A stretch of 64,000 nucleotides of DNA. Source: Bacillus sp. S3 (GTDB lineage Bacteria; Bacillota; Bacilli; Bacillales; Cytobacillaceae). Positions 1 through 9,334 of this stretch are shown here, one piece after another. Within the stretch, counting starts at the first letter, position 1; every line of letters begins with the position of its first letter. The stretch covers positions 5,267,501 through 5,331,500 of the forward strand of contig NZ_CP039727.1 in the NCBI RefSeq assembly GCF_005154805.1, read 5' to 3'. Below the pieces are notes generated by a model that was given only the letters and a program-made list of their open reading frames with translations, made no database searches and was not told the DNA's origin. Position numbers and translations under genes: made by a program.

Positions 1-170
1 TCATACAGCGTTCCGATACTAAACCCGGCTGCTTTGGCAATTTCCCTTGTCGTCGTCCGGTGAAACCCCTTTTGTTTAAAAAGTGCTACGGCCCCTTTGA
101 TCATTTGATCACGCCTTTTTTGCACAAGGCGCTCATCCTTGACCGAAGCCTGTACTTCCCGCTTATTCAT
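1..170 (-). CDS. TetR family transcriptional regulator, N-terminal part (truncated by window edge)
   Basis: The visible 56 codons form a basic N-terminus followed by a TetR-type helix-turn-helix: ALFKQKGFHRTTTREIAKAA, then GFSIGTLYE. The rest of the gene lies outside the window. The ATG at 170 is the most upstream start, since a TAG stop lies two codons before it, but its GGGG run is too close to be a good ribosome site. A GTG 15 codons in, preceded by AAGGATGAG, is an alternative. It is co-oriented with and downstream of the acyl-CoA dehydrogenase cluster. Two FadR-like palindromes in that cluster make a fatty-acid-responsive repressor the likely role, which is inference. Confidence 0.85.
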   Translation of the reverse strand, partial: MNKREVQASVKDERLVQKRRDQMIKGAVALFKQKGFHRTTTREIAKAAGFSIGTLY

Positions 171-248
171 CCCCTAACCGCCTTTATTCAAATTAGGCGA
201 TCCCAAATTGCCGCCTTTCTGCTTGTCATACCTGCTGATTATTTTGTT

Positions 249-340
249 AGCGTTCGTGAAATCACGAGGCGCTTGTTTTAACATCCGTGATCTCACGAGG
301 CCTTGTTTATTTTGTTAACATCCGGGAAATCACGAGGCGC
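249..340 (-). repeat. Three imperfect direct copies of the 3' end of the acyl-CoA dehydrogenase gene
   Basis: The last codons and stop of the upstream dehydrogenase gene (minus strand, CGCCTCGTGATTTCCCGGA followed by TGTTAACAAAATAA) recur twice just past the stop, with TCACGAGG (plus strand) at 262, 293 and 330. Copies differ at a few bases and each holds a small CGTGA/TCACG dyad. Confidence 0.75.
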
Positions 341-1446
341 TGAATTTCCTGCGTTCCTTCGTAAATTTGGGTGATTTTTGCATCGCGCATGAATCGCTCT
401 ACTGGATAGTCCTTCGTATAGCCATAGCCGCCAAATACTTGAACGGCCTCGGTTGTCACCTTCATAGCGGTGTCGCCGGCAAATAATTTCGACATCGCCG
501 ATTCTTTTCCGTACGGTAAGCCGTTTGACTCGAGCCATGCCGCCTGATAGGTTAATAATCTGGAAGCCTCAATATTTGTTGCCATATCTGCAAGCTTGAA
601 ACTGATTCCTTGGTTCGCCGCGATTGGTTTGCCAAACTGGTGGCGTTCCTTCGCATAATCAACTGCCGCATCAAGCGCACCCTGAGCAATTCCAACCGCC
701 TGCGCTGCGATCCCGTTGCGGCCGCCGTCAAGGGTCATCATTGCGACTTTAAAGCCGTCGCCTTCTTCACCGAGCCGGTTGGCAACAGGAACCTTGCAGT
801 CTTCAAAAATAATTTCCGTCGTCGGCGATGAGCGGATGCCGAGTTTCTTTTCCTTTTTTCCAACAGAGAAGCCAGGGAAATCGCTCTCGATGATAAAGGC
901 CGTCGTCCCTTTATGCTTGCTGGTTGGATCAGTTACAGCAAAGACAACGTAAATTTCGGCCACGCCGCCGTTGGTGATAAAAATTTTCGAACCGTTTAAG
1001 ACGTAATGGTCGCCTTCTAAACGTGCTGTCGTTTTCATTCCGCCCGCATCCGAGCCGCTGCCGGGCTCTGTTAAGCCATAGGCACCAATTTTTGTTCCTT
1101 CTGCCATCGGACGCAGGTATCTTTGCTTTTGCTCCTCACTGCCAAATTTGTAGATTGGCCAGCAGGCTAGCGAGGTATGCGCAGAAAGCATGACACCCGT
1201 TGACGCGTCCACACGGGACAGCTCCTCTACGGCAATGCAATAAGCAAGATAATCACTGCCGATGCCGCCATACTCCTCCGGCCACGGAATACCCGTCAAG
1301 CCAAGCTCCGCCATTTTGTCAAAAATCTCTCTATCGAAGCGTTCTTCCTCATCGCGCTCGGCTGCCGTCGGTGCCACTTCATTTCGCGCAAAATCGCGCA
1401 CCATTTTGCGAATCATTTCATGCTCTTCGGATAATTTAAATTGCAT
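307..1446 (-). CDS. Acyl-CoA dehydrogenase
   Basis: This is a full-length (379 aa) FAD-dependent acyl-CoA dehydrogenase, which makes the trans-2,3 double bond in the first step of beta-oxidation and passes electrons to ETF. Seen: N-terminal helical domain, the middle-domain signature [13 protein letters not shown], and the C-terminal catalytic-base region [12 protein letters not shown] with the conserved Glu. The ATG at 1446 has AGAGGAGG upstream. It is the last enzyme gene of a five-gene minus-strand cluster and is closely related to the next dehydrogenase upstream, suggesting paralogues of different chain-length or branched-chain preference. The family also contains isobutyryl- and short-chain-specific enzymes, so the substrate is not settled. 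Confidence 0.93.
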   Translation of the reverse strand: MQFKLSEEHEMIRKMVRDFARNEVAPTAAERDEEERFDREIFDKMAELGLTGIPWPEEYGGIGSDYLAYCIAVEELSRVDASTGVMLSAHTSLACWPIYKFGSEEQKQRYLRPMAEGTKIGAYGLTEPGSGSDAGGMKTTARLEGDHYVLNGSKIFITNGGVAEIYVVFAVTDPTSKHKGTTAFIIESDFPGFSVGKKEKKLGIRSSPTTEIIFEDCKVPVANRLGEEGDGFKVAMMTLDGGRNGIAAQAVGIAQGALDAAVDYAKERHQFGKPIAANQGISFKLADMATNIEASRLLTYQAAWLESNGLPYGKESAMSKLFAGDTAMKVTTEAVQVFGGYGYTKDYPVERFMRDAKITQIYEGTQEIQRLVISRMLTK

Positions 1447-1482
1447 TTTTCTCGTCCTCCTCTATTAATCCAGTCCGACTAT

Positions 1483-1596
1483 GACGGTTTATTTGACTTT
1501 TATGACCTCTTTTTTGACCTTTACGACCTAATTTTCATTACTTACGACGTTTGCCAGAAACTTTACGACGTATTTTTGAAGCTTTATGACATGTTT
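1483..1596. repeat. 21-bp phased intergenic array 1 (word TAYGACST, six units)
   Basis: GAC of a TATGAC/TACGAC word starts at 1483, 1504, 1525, 1546, 1567 and 1588, exactly 21 bp apart. A second TTTGAC word sits 12 bp into the first two units. The rest of each unit is T-rich and poorly conserved. The array lies between two co-directional acyl-CoA dehydrogenase genes. Confidence 0.85.
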
Positions 1597-1632
1597 CTGG
1601 GAAATCATGGGGAATTAGTGCGTTTTTCCTTT

Positions 1633-2763
1633 TTAAAGGTACTTACTAATCACAATCCGCTGAATTTCGCTTGTGCCTTCGTAAATTTCGGTTACTTTGG
1701 CATCGCGGAAGTACCGTTCGACCGGGTAATCCTTGGTATAGCCGTAGCCGCCAAATACTTGAATCGCTTCCGTTGTGACCTCAACCGCTGTCCTTGTCGC
1801 GAACAGCTTCGCCATTGAGGCTTCCATACCGCATTTTATCCCTTGACTGCGCATATTAGCAGCACGATAGACTAGTAGTTTCGCCGCTTCCACACTTGTG
1901 GCCATATCAGCGAGCTTAAAGCCAATCCCTTGCTGGGCCGCAATTGGTTTGCCAAATTGCTGGCGCTCCTTCGCGTAGGCGGTTGCGGCCGTTAGTGCAG
2001 CTTCTGCTATTCCAAGTGCCTGTGTCGCAATCCCGATACGGCCGACTTCAAGGTTCGCCATCGCAATTTTAAAACCATCACCTTCGTTGCCAAGCAGGTT
2101 CTCCACCGGTACCTGCATATCTTCAAATGTCAGCTGAACCGTTCGTGAGCCGTGCAAGCCCATCTTCTTCTCATCCTTGCCGATAATGAGCCCGGGGGTA
2201 TTTTTTTCAACAATAAATGCAGCAATTCCCTTTGTGCCCAGGCTTGGGTCGGTAGTCGCAAAAACAATATAAATATCGGCCTCGCCGCCATTGGTAATAA
2301 ACATTTTGGAGCCATTGAGTACATAATGACCGTCCTTCTTGACCGCCCGCGTCTTTAAGCTCGCGGCATCTGAACCGGAGCTTGGCTCGGTTAGGCAGAA
2401 AGCACCCAAATATTCCCCTGAAGCAAGCTTCGGAACATATTTTTGCTTTTGCTCTTCGTTCCCAAAGTAAACTATTGGGTTTGTGCCCACAGATGTATGG
2501 ACAGAAAGAATCACACCGAGTGCGGCACTCACCTTCGAGATTTCATGAATCGCAATGATGTAGGAGGTGAAGTCCATTTCGGCCCCGCCGTATTGTTCCG
2601 GCACAGGAATCCCCATCAGACCCAATTCACCCATTTTGCGGAGGATTTCACGCGGAAATTCACCTTTTTCCATATTTTCAACAAATGGGGCAATTTCGTT
2701 CACTGCAAAATCGCGCACCATTTTCCGCATCATTTCTTGTTCTTCCGTAAATGTAAGATTCAC
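1633..2763 (-). CDS. acdA: Acyl-CoA dehydrogenase (AcdA-like)
   Basis: A 376-residue acyl-CoA dehydrogenase. It shows [20 protein letters not shown] in the FAD/substrate domain and [12 protein letters not shown] holding the catalytic Glu near the C-terminus. The start is GTG (2763) with AAGGGGAAA about ten bases upstream, and the protein begins [20 protein letters not shown], as usual for the family. It resembles B. subtilis AcdA/MmgC. It lies between the hydroxyacyl-CoA dehydrogenase gene and the second dehydrogenase, probably in one transcript from the thiolase promoter. The spacer to the next gene holds 21-bp repeats but no clear terminator. Confidence 0.92.
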   Translation of the reverse strand: MNLTFTEEQEMMRKMVRDFAVNEIAPFVENMEKGEFPREILRKMGELGLMGIPVPEQYGGAEMDFTSYIIAIHEISKVSAALGVILSVHTSVGTNPIVYFGNEEQKQKYVPKLASGEYLGAFCLTEPSSGSDAASLKTRAVKKDGHYVLNGSKMFITNGGEADIYIVFATTDPSLGTKGIAAFIVEKNTPGLIIGKDEKKMGLHGSRTVQLTFEDMQVPVENLLGNEGDGFKIAMANLEVGRIGIATQALGIAEAALTAATAYAKERQQFGKPIAAQQGIGFKLADMATSVEAAKLLVYRAANMRSQGIKCGMEASMAKLFATRTAVEVTTEAIQVFGGYGYTKDYPVERYFRDAKVTEIYEGTSEIQRIVISKYL

Positions 2764-2825
2764 GTTGATTTCCCCTTCCAGAGGATATTAATCTGAAAAA
2801 TTGCAGCCAGTTGCTGCATTATATG

Positions 2826-2864
2826 AGTGCCCGTCTTGGACGTATTTTTCCTAGTTCGGGCACT
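2826..2864. repeat. AGTGCCCG/CGGGCACT inverted repeat
   Basis: AGTGCCCG (2826-2833) pairs with CGGGCACT (2857-2864) in the spacer between the hydroxyacyl-CoA dehydrogenase and acdA. The same arms, followed by GTGA, form the 52-bp repeats near 29.9 kb, so this looks like a single copy of that family. Confidence 0.6.
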
Positions 2865-2876
2865 GTGATGGGCCAA

Positions 2877-3728
2877 CTATTCGTACGTGTAAAACCCGCG
2901 CCCTGTTTTCTTGCCGAGCCAGCCTGCTTTGACGTACTTTCGGAGCAGCGGGCATGGTCGGTATTTGTCATCGCCGAAGCCTTCGTGAAGTGTTTCCATG
3001 ATGTACAAGCATGTATCCAAACCGATAAAATCAGCCAAAGTTAACGGGCCCATCGGGTGGTTCATGCCTAGCTTCATCACCTCGTCAATCGCTTCCTTCG
3101 TGGCGACACCCTCGTACAGGGTAAAAATAGCCTCATTAATCATCGGCATCAACACACGGTTAGATACGAATCCAGGAAAGTCATTGACCTCGACCGGCAC
3201 CTTGCTCAAGGTTTTTGTCATATCTTCAATCACCTGGTATACTTCATCGGCTGTAGCCAGGCCGCGGATTATTTCCACAAGCTTCATTACCGGCACCGGA
3301 TTCATAAAGTGCATGCCGATGACCTTTTCCGGACGCTTCGTGGCTGCGGCAATTTCAGTGATCGGCAATGATGAGGTGTTGCTCGCCAAAATCGCATGCT
3401 CTGGAGCAATATCATCCAGCTGGGCAAAAATTTTCGTCTTGATATCCATATTTTCAACAGCAGCTTCGATGACAAGGTCCACACCACCCACATCGTTCAA
3501 GTCGGTCGATGCAGTCAGCTTTGCGAGCACTTCCTGCTTTTGCTCCTCTGTCATTCGGCCTTTATCCACGTTGCGTGAAAGATTTTTGTTGATGACTCCC
3601 AAGCCGCGCTCGACAAATTCGGGCTTTAAATCGTTTAGTAACACCTTGTATCCTGCTTGTGCACAAACTTGGGCGATCCCTGAGCCCATCTGCCCTGCAC
3701 CAATGACCATTACAGTTGAAACCTGCAT
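2877..3728 (-). CDS. hbd: 3-hydroxyacyl-CoA (3-hydroxybutyryl-CoA) dehydrogenase
   Basis: An NAD-dependent dehydrogenase of 283 aa that oxidises 3-hydroxyacyl-CoA to 3-ketoacyl-CoA. The N-terminal Rossmann motif is VIGAGQMGSGIAQV. The catalytic His lies in GMHFMNPVPVMKLVE, and the C-terminal dimerisation domain (DFPGFVSNRVL, GMNHPMGPLTLADFIGLD) is complete. The ATG at 3728 has GGAGGGG upstream. It corresponds to B. subtilis MmgB and sits between the thiolase and acyl-CoA dehydrogenase genes. No enoyl-CoA hydratase gene is in this cluster, so the pathway needs one from elsewhere. Confidence 0.94.
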   Translation of the reverse strand: MQVSTVMVIGAGQMGSGIAQVCAQAGYKVLLNDLKPEFVERGLGVINKNLSRNVDKGRMTEEQKQEVLAKLTASTDLNDVGGVDLVIEAAVENMDIKTKIFAQLDDIAPEHAILASNTSSLPITEIAAATKRPEKVIGMHFMNPVPVMKLVEIIRGLATADEVYQVIEDMTKTLSKVPVEVNDFPGFVSNRVLMPMINEAIFTLYEGVATKEAIDEVMKLGMNHPMGPLTLADFIGLDTCLYIMETLHEGFGDDKYRPCPLLRKYVKAGWLGKKTGRGFYTYE

Positions 3729-3787
3729 GTTTTCCCCTCCAATTTTTCCTTACTTTTTATAAAAATCATCCTTAAACAGCTCTAAAC

Positions 3788-3901
3788 GACAGTAAAAGCC
3801 ACTTATGCGACAGTTACGCTGCCCCATACGACAGTAATAATCCGTTATCCGACAGTTACGCTGCCCCATGCGACAGTAACAATTCTCTATCCGACAGTAA
3901 G
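3788..3901. repeat. 21-bp phased intergenic array 2 (word CGACAGTAA, six units)
   Basis: GACAGT begins at 3788, 3809, 3830, 3851, 3872 and 3893, an exact 21-bp period. Units 2 and 4 are nearly identical to each other (GACAGTTACGCTGCCCCAT), hinting at a 42-bp higher-order unit. It lies between the thiolase and hydroxyacyl-CoA dehydrogenase genes. The same word recurs in array 3 at 43.6 kb. Confidence 0.9.
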
Positions 3902-3926
3902 CCACGCTTCAGCTGACAACCTTACC

Positions 3927-5114
3927 CTAAGCTTTAGGCACTTCGATCATTATGGCATCACCCTGGCCGCCGCCTGAGCAAATCGCGGCAATACCGATTC
4001 CGCCGCCGCGCCGCTTCAATTCGTTCATCAACGTAATGATAATCCGGGCGCCGCTTGCCCCGATTGGGTGGCCTAATGCGACCGCACCGCCATTCACATT
4101 GACCTTTTCCGGGTCAAGTCCGGCAATTTTTCCGCTCGCCAATGCCACTGCAGCAAAGGCTTCATTAATTTCAAACAAATCAATTTCGTCCAAGTTCCGG
4201 CCCGTTTTTCGTAAAAGCTCATTAATTACGAGTCCAGGTGTTTGCGGGAAGTCCTTTGCTTCTACAGCAATCGCAGCGTGGCCGAGGATAACTGCCCCTA
4301 CCTCACGTCCTTCTCGAACAGCACGCTCCTCGCTCATCAGCACGAGGGCCGCCGCACCGTCATTCACACCAGGGGCATTCCCTGCGGTAATCGTTCCTGT
4401 TGAATTGAAGACAGGCGCTAGTTTAGCCAGCCGTTCCAAAGACGTATCTTTCCGCGGCCCCTCATCTGCTGAGACCACAACAGGGGCGCCTTTTCGCTGC
4501 GGCACTTCGACTGGAACAATTTCTTCCGCCAATTTACCGTTCTCAATGGCTGCAATGGCCCGGGCATGGCTGCGCAATGCCCATTCATCCTGTGACTCGC
4601 GGGTAATCTCCATTTCTTCAGCCGTAGAGTTGCCGTATGTCCCCATGTGAACACCGGTAAAGCTGCAGCTTAAGCCGTCATGGATCATTAAATCCTTTAC
4701 AGGCGAATCGCCCATTCTTATGCCCCATCTTGCTTTTGGCAAAAGATAGGGAGCGTTGCTCATCGATTCCATGCCGCCTGCGACGATGACCTCTTCATCG
4801 CCAGCGCGGATGATTTGGTCGGCCATTGTGACACTGCGCATGCCTGAAGCACACACTTTATTAATCGTTTCTGTTTTGACTTCCCATGGGATGCCGGCGT
4901 GGCGGGCTGCCTGACGCGACGGGATTTGTCCCTGTCCTCCTTGTAAAACCGTTCCAAGGATGACTTCACCCACCTCTTCCGGCTTCACCCCAGCTCGTAC
5001 TAATGCCTCTTTCACAGCCATTCCCCCAAGCTGTGATGCCGTAAAGCTGCTCAATCCCCCTCCTAATTTTCCAAATGGTGTTCGAACACCGCTTAAAATA
5101 ACCGTTTTCCCCAT
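3927..5114 (-). CDS. Acetyl-CoA acetyltransferase (thiolase)
   Basis: A 395-residue thiolase of the MmgA/AtoB type. It cleaves 3-ketoacyl-CoA with CoA, or condenses two acetyl-CoA. Seen: the nucleophilic Cys in [10 protein letters not shown], the NEAFA motif, [17 protein letters not shown] with the active His, and the second Cys in [12 protein letters not shown] near the C-terminus. It is the first gene after the fadF unit and probably heads the thiolase-hbd-acdA-acd transcript. A FadR-like palindrome lies 60 bp upstream of its start. Direction of the reaction in vivo cannot be read from sequence. Confidence 0.93.
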   Translation of the reverse strand: MGKTVILSGVRTPFGKLGGGLSSFTASQLGGMAVKEALVRAGVKPEEVGEVILGTVLQGGQGQIPSRQAARHAGIPWEVKTETINKVCASGMRSVTMADQIIRAGDEEVIVAGGMESMSNAPYLLPKARWGIRMGDSPVKDLMIHDGLSCSFTGVHMGTYGNSTAEEMEITRESQDEWALRSHARAIAAIENGKLAEEIVPVEVPQRKGAPVVVSADEGPRKDTSLERLAKLAPVFNSTGTITAGNAPGVNDGAAALVLMSEERAVREGREVGAVILGHAAIAVEAKDFPQTPGLVINELLRKTGRNLDEIDLFEINEAFAAVALASGKIAGLDPEKVNVNGGAVALGHPIGASGARIIITLMNELKRRGGGIGIAAICSGGGQGDAIMIEVPKA

Positions 5115-5172
5115 TCAAAACACTCCCCCTTTTCCTAATATTCAGTCATGTCTTTTAAAAAAAATTTTGCAT

Positions 5173-5190
5173 TGACTGAACGCTCGCTCA
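5173..5190. promoter_or_regulatory. FadR-like TetR operator upstream of the thiolase operon
   Basis: TGACTGAACGCTCGCTCA is an imperfect 18-bp dyad (TGANNGA-N4-TCNNTCA on the minus strand). It matches the outer positions of the B. subtilis FadR box TGAATGAMTANTCATTCA. A closer match precedes fadF at 7563-7580. A clear promoter was not found here. Confidence 0.6.
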
Positions 5191-5283
5191 ATAATTACTG
5201 AAAAATGTAACGTCAGCTTCATCGCCAACGCCCGATATAATGAAAAGAAAAATGTAAGCGTTTTATCCCTGATTCTATTTTAC

Positions 5284-5350
5284 ATAAAAAATAGCAGAAG
5301 TTGAAATGTTTTACACGAATTTTTAAAAATTTCTAACTCCTGCTATTTTC
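5284..5350 (-). terminator. Terminator-like hairpin after fadF
   Basis: On the minus strand AAAATAGCAGGAGTTAG pairs with CAACTTCTGCTATTTTTT across an AT-rich loop, ending in a T run. It directly follows the fadF stop. Confidence 0.65.
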
Positions 5351-5366
5351 ATTTTTTGTTTACAGT

Positions 5367-7481
5367 TTAAGAAGCTGCAGCCTCTGGAACACCGCACACG
5401 GCTTTTTCAAGCAATTCAGCGACATCGTACGTTGATACTTTTTCTTCAACTTCCTTCGCCTTTGTTCCGTCGGAGAGCATGGTTAAGCAGTATGGACAGG
5501 CTGAGCTGATGATTCCGGAGTTCGTTTCAAGCGCCTGTTCTGTACGGGCGACATTGATCCGGGAACCCGTGTCTTCTTCCATCCACATCAAACCGCCACC
5601 GGCACCGCAGCACATCGCCTTGTCACGGTTCCGTTCCATCTCTACCAGCTTCACGCCTGGAATCGCCTTTAAAATCTCCCGCGGCGGATCGTAGACGTCA
5701 TTGTAACGGCCTAAGTAACAAGAATCGTGGAAGGTGATCGTTTCGTTGACCGCATGCTTTGGAACAAGCTTGCCATCACGAACCAACTCATAAAGAATTT
5801 CTGTATGGTGGAATACTTCCACATCCTCCAAACCGAAATCCGGGTATTCATTTTTAAAAATATTGTAGGCATGGGGATCGGTCGTAATTATTTTCTTCAC
5901 GCCGGCTTTTTCGAATTCCTCAATATTTTTCACTGCTAACTCCTGGAACAAGAATTCGTTTCCGAGACGGCGGGCCGTATCTCCGGAGTTCTTTTCCTTG
6001 TTGCCAAGAATGGCAAATTTCACGCCGGCTTCGTTCAGTAATTTTGCAAACGAAAGGGCAATCTTCTGACTGCGGTTGTCGTAAGAACCCATCGCGCCGA
6101 CCCAGAACAGGTATTCAAACTCTTCGCCTGCTTTATTCATTTCCTTCACGGTTGGCACATGAACGTCCTCACGAAGCTCACGCCAGTTCTCGCGCTCCTT
6201 GCGGTTTAAGCCCCACGGATTGCCTTGGCGTTCGATATTGGTCATCGCCCGCTGCGCATCCGGATTCATTTTACCTTCTGTTAACACAAGGTAACGGCGC
6301 AGGTCGATGATTTTCTCAACGTGCTCATTCATTACCGGACATTGGTCTTCACAGTTGCGGCATGTCGTACACGCCCAAATTTCCTCTTCGGTAATGACGT
6401 CGCCAATGAGGCTTGGACTGTAAGCAGACGCTGCGGCAGATTCTTGTGCACCCTGCCCTGCAGCAGCTAAAGCAATTTGATTTCCTTTTGTATTAGCAAA
6501 TGCAAATGTCGGCACCCATGGCTGCTTCGAGGTAACCGAAGCGCCATAATTGGTGAGGTGATCACGCATTTTTACGATTAGATCCATCGGTGACAGCATT
6601 TTTCCTGTTCCGGAAGCCGGACACATGTTGGTACAGCGGCCGCATTCCACACAGGCGTAAAAATCGACCATTTGCAGCTGGGTAAAGTCTTCAATTTTTC
6701 CAACCCCAAAGGATTCTTGTGACTCATCTTCAAAATCAATTTTCGTCAGCTTGCCGGGATTCCCCAAACGATTTAAGTAGACGTTGGCCGGACCGGCAAT
6801 TAAGTGCGCATGCTTTCCTTGCGGCACATAGACTAAGAACGACAGCAGGAATAGTAAGTGGAACCACCAAGCAACGTAGAACACTACAATGGAGGCGGTT
6901 TCATTTATCCCCGAAAAGATCAGTGAAATGACCGAAGCGACCGGCTCCGACCATGTCGGGTCCTCCCCATGCCAAATGATGCCCATCCCATTTCCGACAA
7001 GGACAGAAAGCATTAAACCGCCGATAAAGATGAGCACGAGGCCTGATTTAAAGCCGCGCTTTAAGCGGACAAGCTTTTCGATGTAACGGCGATAGAAGGC
7101 CCAGACCACCGCTACTAAAATCATTAAGGTAACAAGCTCTTGGAAAAAAGTAAACGCAGGATAGAGCGGGCCAAGCGGCAGGTGTGCCCCCGGTTTAATC
7201 CCTTTGATGATAAAATCAATAGCGCCAAACTGAACGAGCAGGAATCCGTAAAAAAACATGACGTGGATGGCGCCGCTCTTTTTATCCTTCATCAGCTTCT
7301 TTTGCCCAAATACCATCACCCAAATTTTTTGCATCCGCTCTTTGACATTGTTGTCAAACTCGGCTTTTTTGCCAAGCTTAATAAATTCAATCCGCGTTTT
7401 AACGACATAAATGAACAGACTGACAGAGTAAGCGGTTACAGCTAAAAATGCAATGAGATTCACCCATAATAGACCATTCAT
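5367..7481 (-). CDS. fadF: Membrane-bound iron-sulfur oxidoreductase (FadF / EtfD type)
   Basis: A 704-aa protein whose N-terminal quarter has about five membrane helices (MNGLLWVNLIAFLAVTAYSV onward). It then has two 4Fe-4S ferredoxin motifs, CVECGRCTNMCP near residue 277 and CTTCRNCEDQCP near 368, and a C-terminal CCG-type domain with CHDSCYLG-like and MCCGAGGGLMWME motifs near 623. This layout matches B. subtilis YwjF (FadF) and mycobacterial EtfD, thought to pass electrons from ETF to menaquinone. That fits its place beside two acyl-CoA dehydrogenases. It has its own promoter, overlapped by a FadR-like operator, and its own terminator. Confidence 0.9.
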   Translation of the reverse strand: MNGLLWVNLIAFLAVTAYSVSLFIYVVKTRIEFIKLGKKAEFDNNVKERMQKIWVMVFGQKKLMKDKKSGAIHVMFFYGFLLVQFGAIDFIIKGIKPGAHLPLGPLYPAFTFFQELVTLMILVAVVWAFYRRYIEKLVRLKRGFKSGLVLIFIGGLMLSVLVGNGMGIIWHGEDPTWSEPVASVISLIFSGINETASIVVFYVAWWFHLLFLLSFLVYVPQGKHAHLIAGPANVYLNRLGNPGKLTKIDFEDESQESFGVGKIEDFTQLQMVDFYACVECGRCTNMCPASGTGKMLSPMDLIVKMRDHLTNYGASVTSKQPWVPTFAFANTKGNQIALAAAGQGAQESAAASAYSPSLIGDVITEEEIWACTTCRNCEDQCPVMNEHVEKIIDLRRYLVLTEGKMNPDAQRAMTNIERQGNPWGLNRKERENWRELREDVHVPTVKEMNKAGEEFEYLFWVGAMGSYDNRSQKIALSFAKLLNEAGVKFAILGNKEKNSGDTARRLGNEFLFQELAVKNIEEFEKAGVKKIITTDPHAYNIFKNEYPDFGLEDVEVFHHTEILYELVRDGKLVPKHAVNETITFHDSCYLGRYNDVYDPPREILKAIPGVKLVEMERNRDKAMCCGAGGGLMWMEEDTGSRINVARTEQALETNSGIISSACPYCLTMLSDGTKAKEVEEKVSTYDVAELLEKAVCGVPEAAAS

Positions 7482-7553
7482 GTAAGAACGCCCCTTTCCA
7501 CTTCATTTGGAAGTTGTAGAAAATAGATAATTTTCTGACAGATACTTATCTCT

Positions 7554-7581
7554 ATTATATAATGAATGAGCATTCAGTCAA
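7554..7581 (-). promoter_or_regulatory. SigA promoter of fadF
   Basis: Minus strand: TTGACT (7581-7576), 16-bp spacer, TATAAT (7559-7554). The FadR-like operator at 7563-7580 covers the spacer and part of the -35, so bound repressor would block polymerase. Confidence 0.7.
7563..7580. promoter_or_regulatory. FadR-like operator overlapping the fadF promoter
   Basis: TGAATGAGCATTCAGTCA matches the B. subtilis FadR consensus TGAATGAMTANTCATTCA at all but a few central positions and one outer position. It overlaps the -35/-10 region of the fadF promoter. Confidence 0.75.
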
Positions 7582-7771
7582 CCAATTTTTTTAGAAAAAG
7601 AGGCAGAGCGGCGCAAATATGGAGCAATTGATCCATTTTACGTGCGAAAATGGATTTTTTTTAAAGTGATGGAATTGGGCTTAGCTTTGCTCTGCTCACA
7701 CCACCTTTACAACTCATAGAAATGGCCGTTCTCGGAAACACTAACATCACGAATTGGGGGAAAGATTGCCA

Positions 7772-8974
7772 ATGAAATTTGTACTCATATTGAGCGGACT
7801 TGTCCTTTTCATCATTATATGGCTTGTGCTTGATTTTAAATTAGGTCGAAAGAAGCATCTTTCCGTTGCGGTCAGAACGGAAACCTCCATCCTTCACGGC
7901 GATTTTGACATTTTTACGCATGGAAGGGAATTATTCCACGATTATTTTACGGCTATTCGCCAGGCAAAAAAGCAAATTCATGTCCTCTTTTACATTGTGA
8001 AGGACGATGCCATCAGCCAGGAATTTTTCATGATTTTAAAAGAAAAGGCACAGGAAGGCGTGGAAGTCAGACTGCTGCTTGACCGGCTCGGCAGCTGGAA
8101 AGTGAAGAGGAAAGTGGTAACGGCACTAAAGGAAGCGGGGATCCAATTTGCTTTTAGTAATCGGATTAAGCTTCCTTACTTGTTTTATTCCACACAGGTC
8201 CGCAATCACCGCAAAATCACGATTATTGACGGGGAAATTGGCTATCTCGGCGGCTATAATATTGGCAAGGAATACATTGATGAGGACCCGAAACTTAGCC
8301 CGTGGCGGGACTATCATGTGAAAATCACCGGTGAAAGCGTCAATTTTTTGCAGAGTGAGTTTTTGATTGATTGGAACGAGTACTTCGGTGAGGATTTATT
8401 GCGTCAGCCCGCTTATTTCCCGGTTTTGCCGAGGGGTGTGGTGCGGCATCAGTTCATTCCGACAGAGGCCGGCCAGCTTGAGGAGAATTTTCTTCGGCTG
8501 ATTCGGAAGGCGGAGGAATCTATTATCATTGGCACCCCCTATTTTATTCCAAGTGCAGCAATTTTTGCAGAACTGCTGGAATCACGGCGGCGCGGCGTTG
8601 GGCTCACGGTGATTGTTCCATTTACTGCGGATCATCTGCTTGTCCAGGAGGCTTCCTATCGCTATTTACGGCAGCTCCTTGCGGCGGGTTCTAGGGTTTA
8701 TCAATATAAAAATGGTTTTTATCATGCTAAAACGATTGTGATTGATAACAAAATCTGCGATATCGGCACCGCAAATTTCGATCAGCGCAGCCTGTTTTTA
8801 AACAAAGAAATCAATTGCTTCTTCTATGACCCTGCCTTTATTGAACGCTTAAAGGCCATTATTCAAAAAGACATTCACGACTCAAAGCCCCTGACACTGG
8901 CAGAACTCAATAAACCGAATTTCATTAGAACACAAAAAGAACGCCTCGCTGCCGCCCTATCCTACTTTCTATAG
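7772..8974 (+). CDS. clsB: Cardiolipin synthase-like phospholipase D protein
   Basis: A 400-aa PLD-superfamily protein that would condense phosphatidylglycerol into cardiolipin at the membrane. One N-terminal membrane helix (FVLILSGLVLFIIIWLVLDF) is followed by two HKD motifs: NHRKITIIDGEIGYLGGYN near residue 150 and YHAKTIVIDN followed by GTANFDQRS near residue 320. It has one fewer N-terminal helix than ClsA-type synthases and matches B. subtilis YwjE (ClsB). The ATG at 7772 was chosen because GGGGGA lies ten bases upstream; a TTG 18 bases earlier lacks a site. It is a single gene divergent from fadF. Confidence 0.88.
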   Translation: MKFVLILSGLVLFIIIWLVLDFKLGRKKHLSVAVRTETSILHGDFDIFTHGRELFHDYFTAIRQAKKQIHVLFYIVKDDAISQEFFMILKEKAQEGVEVRLLLDRLGSWKVKRKVVTALKEAGIQFAFSNRIKLPYLFYSTQVRNHRKITIIDGEIGYLGGYNIGKEYIDEDPKLSPWRDYHVKITGESVNFLQSEFLIDWNEYFGEDLLRQPAYFPVLPRGVVRHQFIPTEAGQLEENFLRLIRKAEESIIIGTPYFIPSAAIFAELLESRRRGVGLTVIVPFTADHLLVQEASYRYLRQLLAAGSRVYQYKNGFYHAKTIVIDNKICDIGTANFDQRSLFLNKEINCFFYDPAFIERLKAIIQKDIHDSKPLTLAELNKPNFIRTQKERLAAALSYFL

Positions 8975-9012
8975 AGATCGGGTGTCCGCTTGGGATGGAC
9001 ACTGTCCACGAA

Positions 9013-9057
9013 GGGTGTCAGGCACCATGTGAAAATTTCACATGGTGCCTGACACCC
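9013..9057. repeat. GGGTGTCAGGCACC dispersed palindrome, complete copy
   Basis: This is a perfect inverted repeat with 22-bp arms around one base, starting GGGTGTCAGGCACCATGTG. Partial copies lie near 12.0, 18.0, 19.0 and 20.4-20.5 kb. It lies downstream of clsB and could act as a transcript-end hairpin. Confidence 0.9.
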
Positions 9058-9087
9058 AAACACACTCAAATGACACACGCAAATGGA

Positions 9088-9116
9088 AAAGTCCCCGATT
9101 TTTGGTTCGGGGACTT
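9088..9116 (-). terminator. Terminator of sspH
   Basis: Minus-strand stem AAGTCCCCGA/TCGGGGACTT with a short loop followed by TTTCC. It abuts the sspH stop. Confidence 0.6.
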
Positions 9117-9120
9117 GTTT

Positions 9121-9300
9121 CTATTCTTCAATTAAGTTTAGTACGGGTACGTCGCGTTCGTTGTCGGGGTCTTTTCTGGAATAGATTCTCGCCATTTTTG
9201 TGGATTCATCGACGTGTTGTATGATCACGGGCATACCGTCATAGGTCACATTGATCATATCAGCGGATTCAGCTATTTCCTTTGCTCTTCCTACATTCAT
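9121..9300 (-). CDS. sspH: Small acid-soluble spore protein H (SspH)
   Basis: A 59-aa protein beginning MNVGRAKEIAESADMINVTY, with ARIYSRKDP, DVPVLNLIEE at the end. This closely follows B. subtilis SspH (MNIQRAKEIVESPDMKKVTY start, same length). SspH is a minor spore-core protein made in the forespore, whose exact job is not well defined. GGAG lies about ten bases before the ATG. A SigG-type promoter at 9335-9363 supports forespore expression. Confidence 0.93.
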   Translation of the reverse strand: MNVGRAKEIAESADMINVTYDGMPVIIQHVDESTKMARIYSRKDPDNERDVPVLNLIEE

Positions 9301-9334
9301 GCGTTCGGCTCACTCCTCACTCAAAATCTATCTT

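Noticed and set aside
2998..3762. 254-codon plus-strand frame
   Set aside because: Antisense to the 3-hydroxyacyl-CoA dehydrogenase gene, with no family features.
3952..4650. 232-codon plus-strand frame
   Set aside because: It is antisense to the well-supported thiolase gene; GC-rich codon mirroring explains the open frame.
5252..5267. CcpA cre site upstream of the thiolase gene
   Set aside because: ATGTAAGCGTTTT matches the left part of the consensus, but the final CA is missing, so support is too weak.
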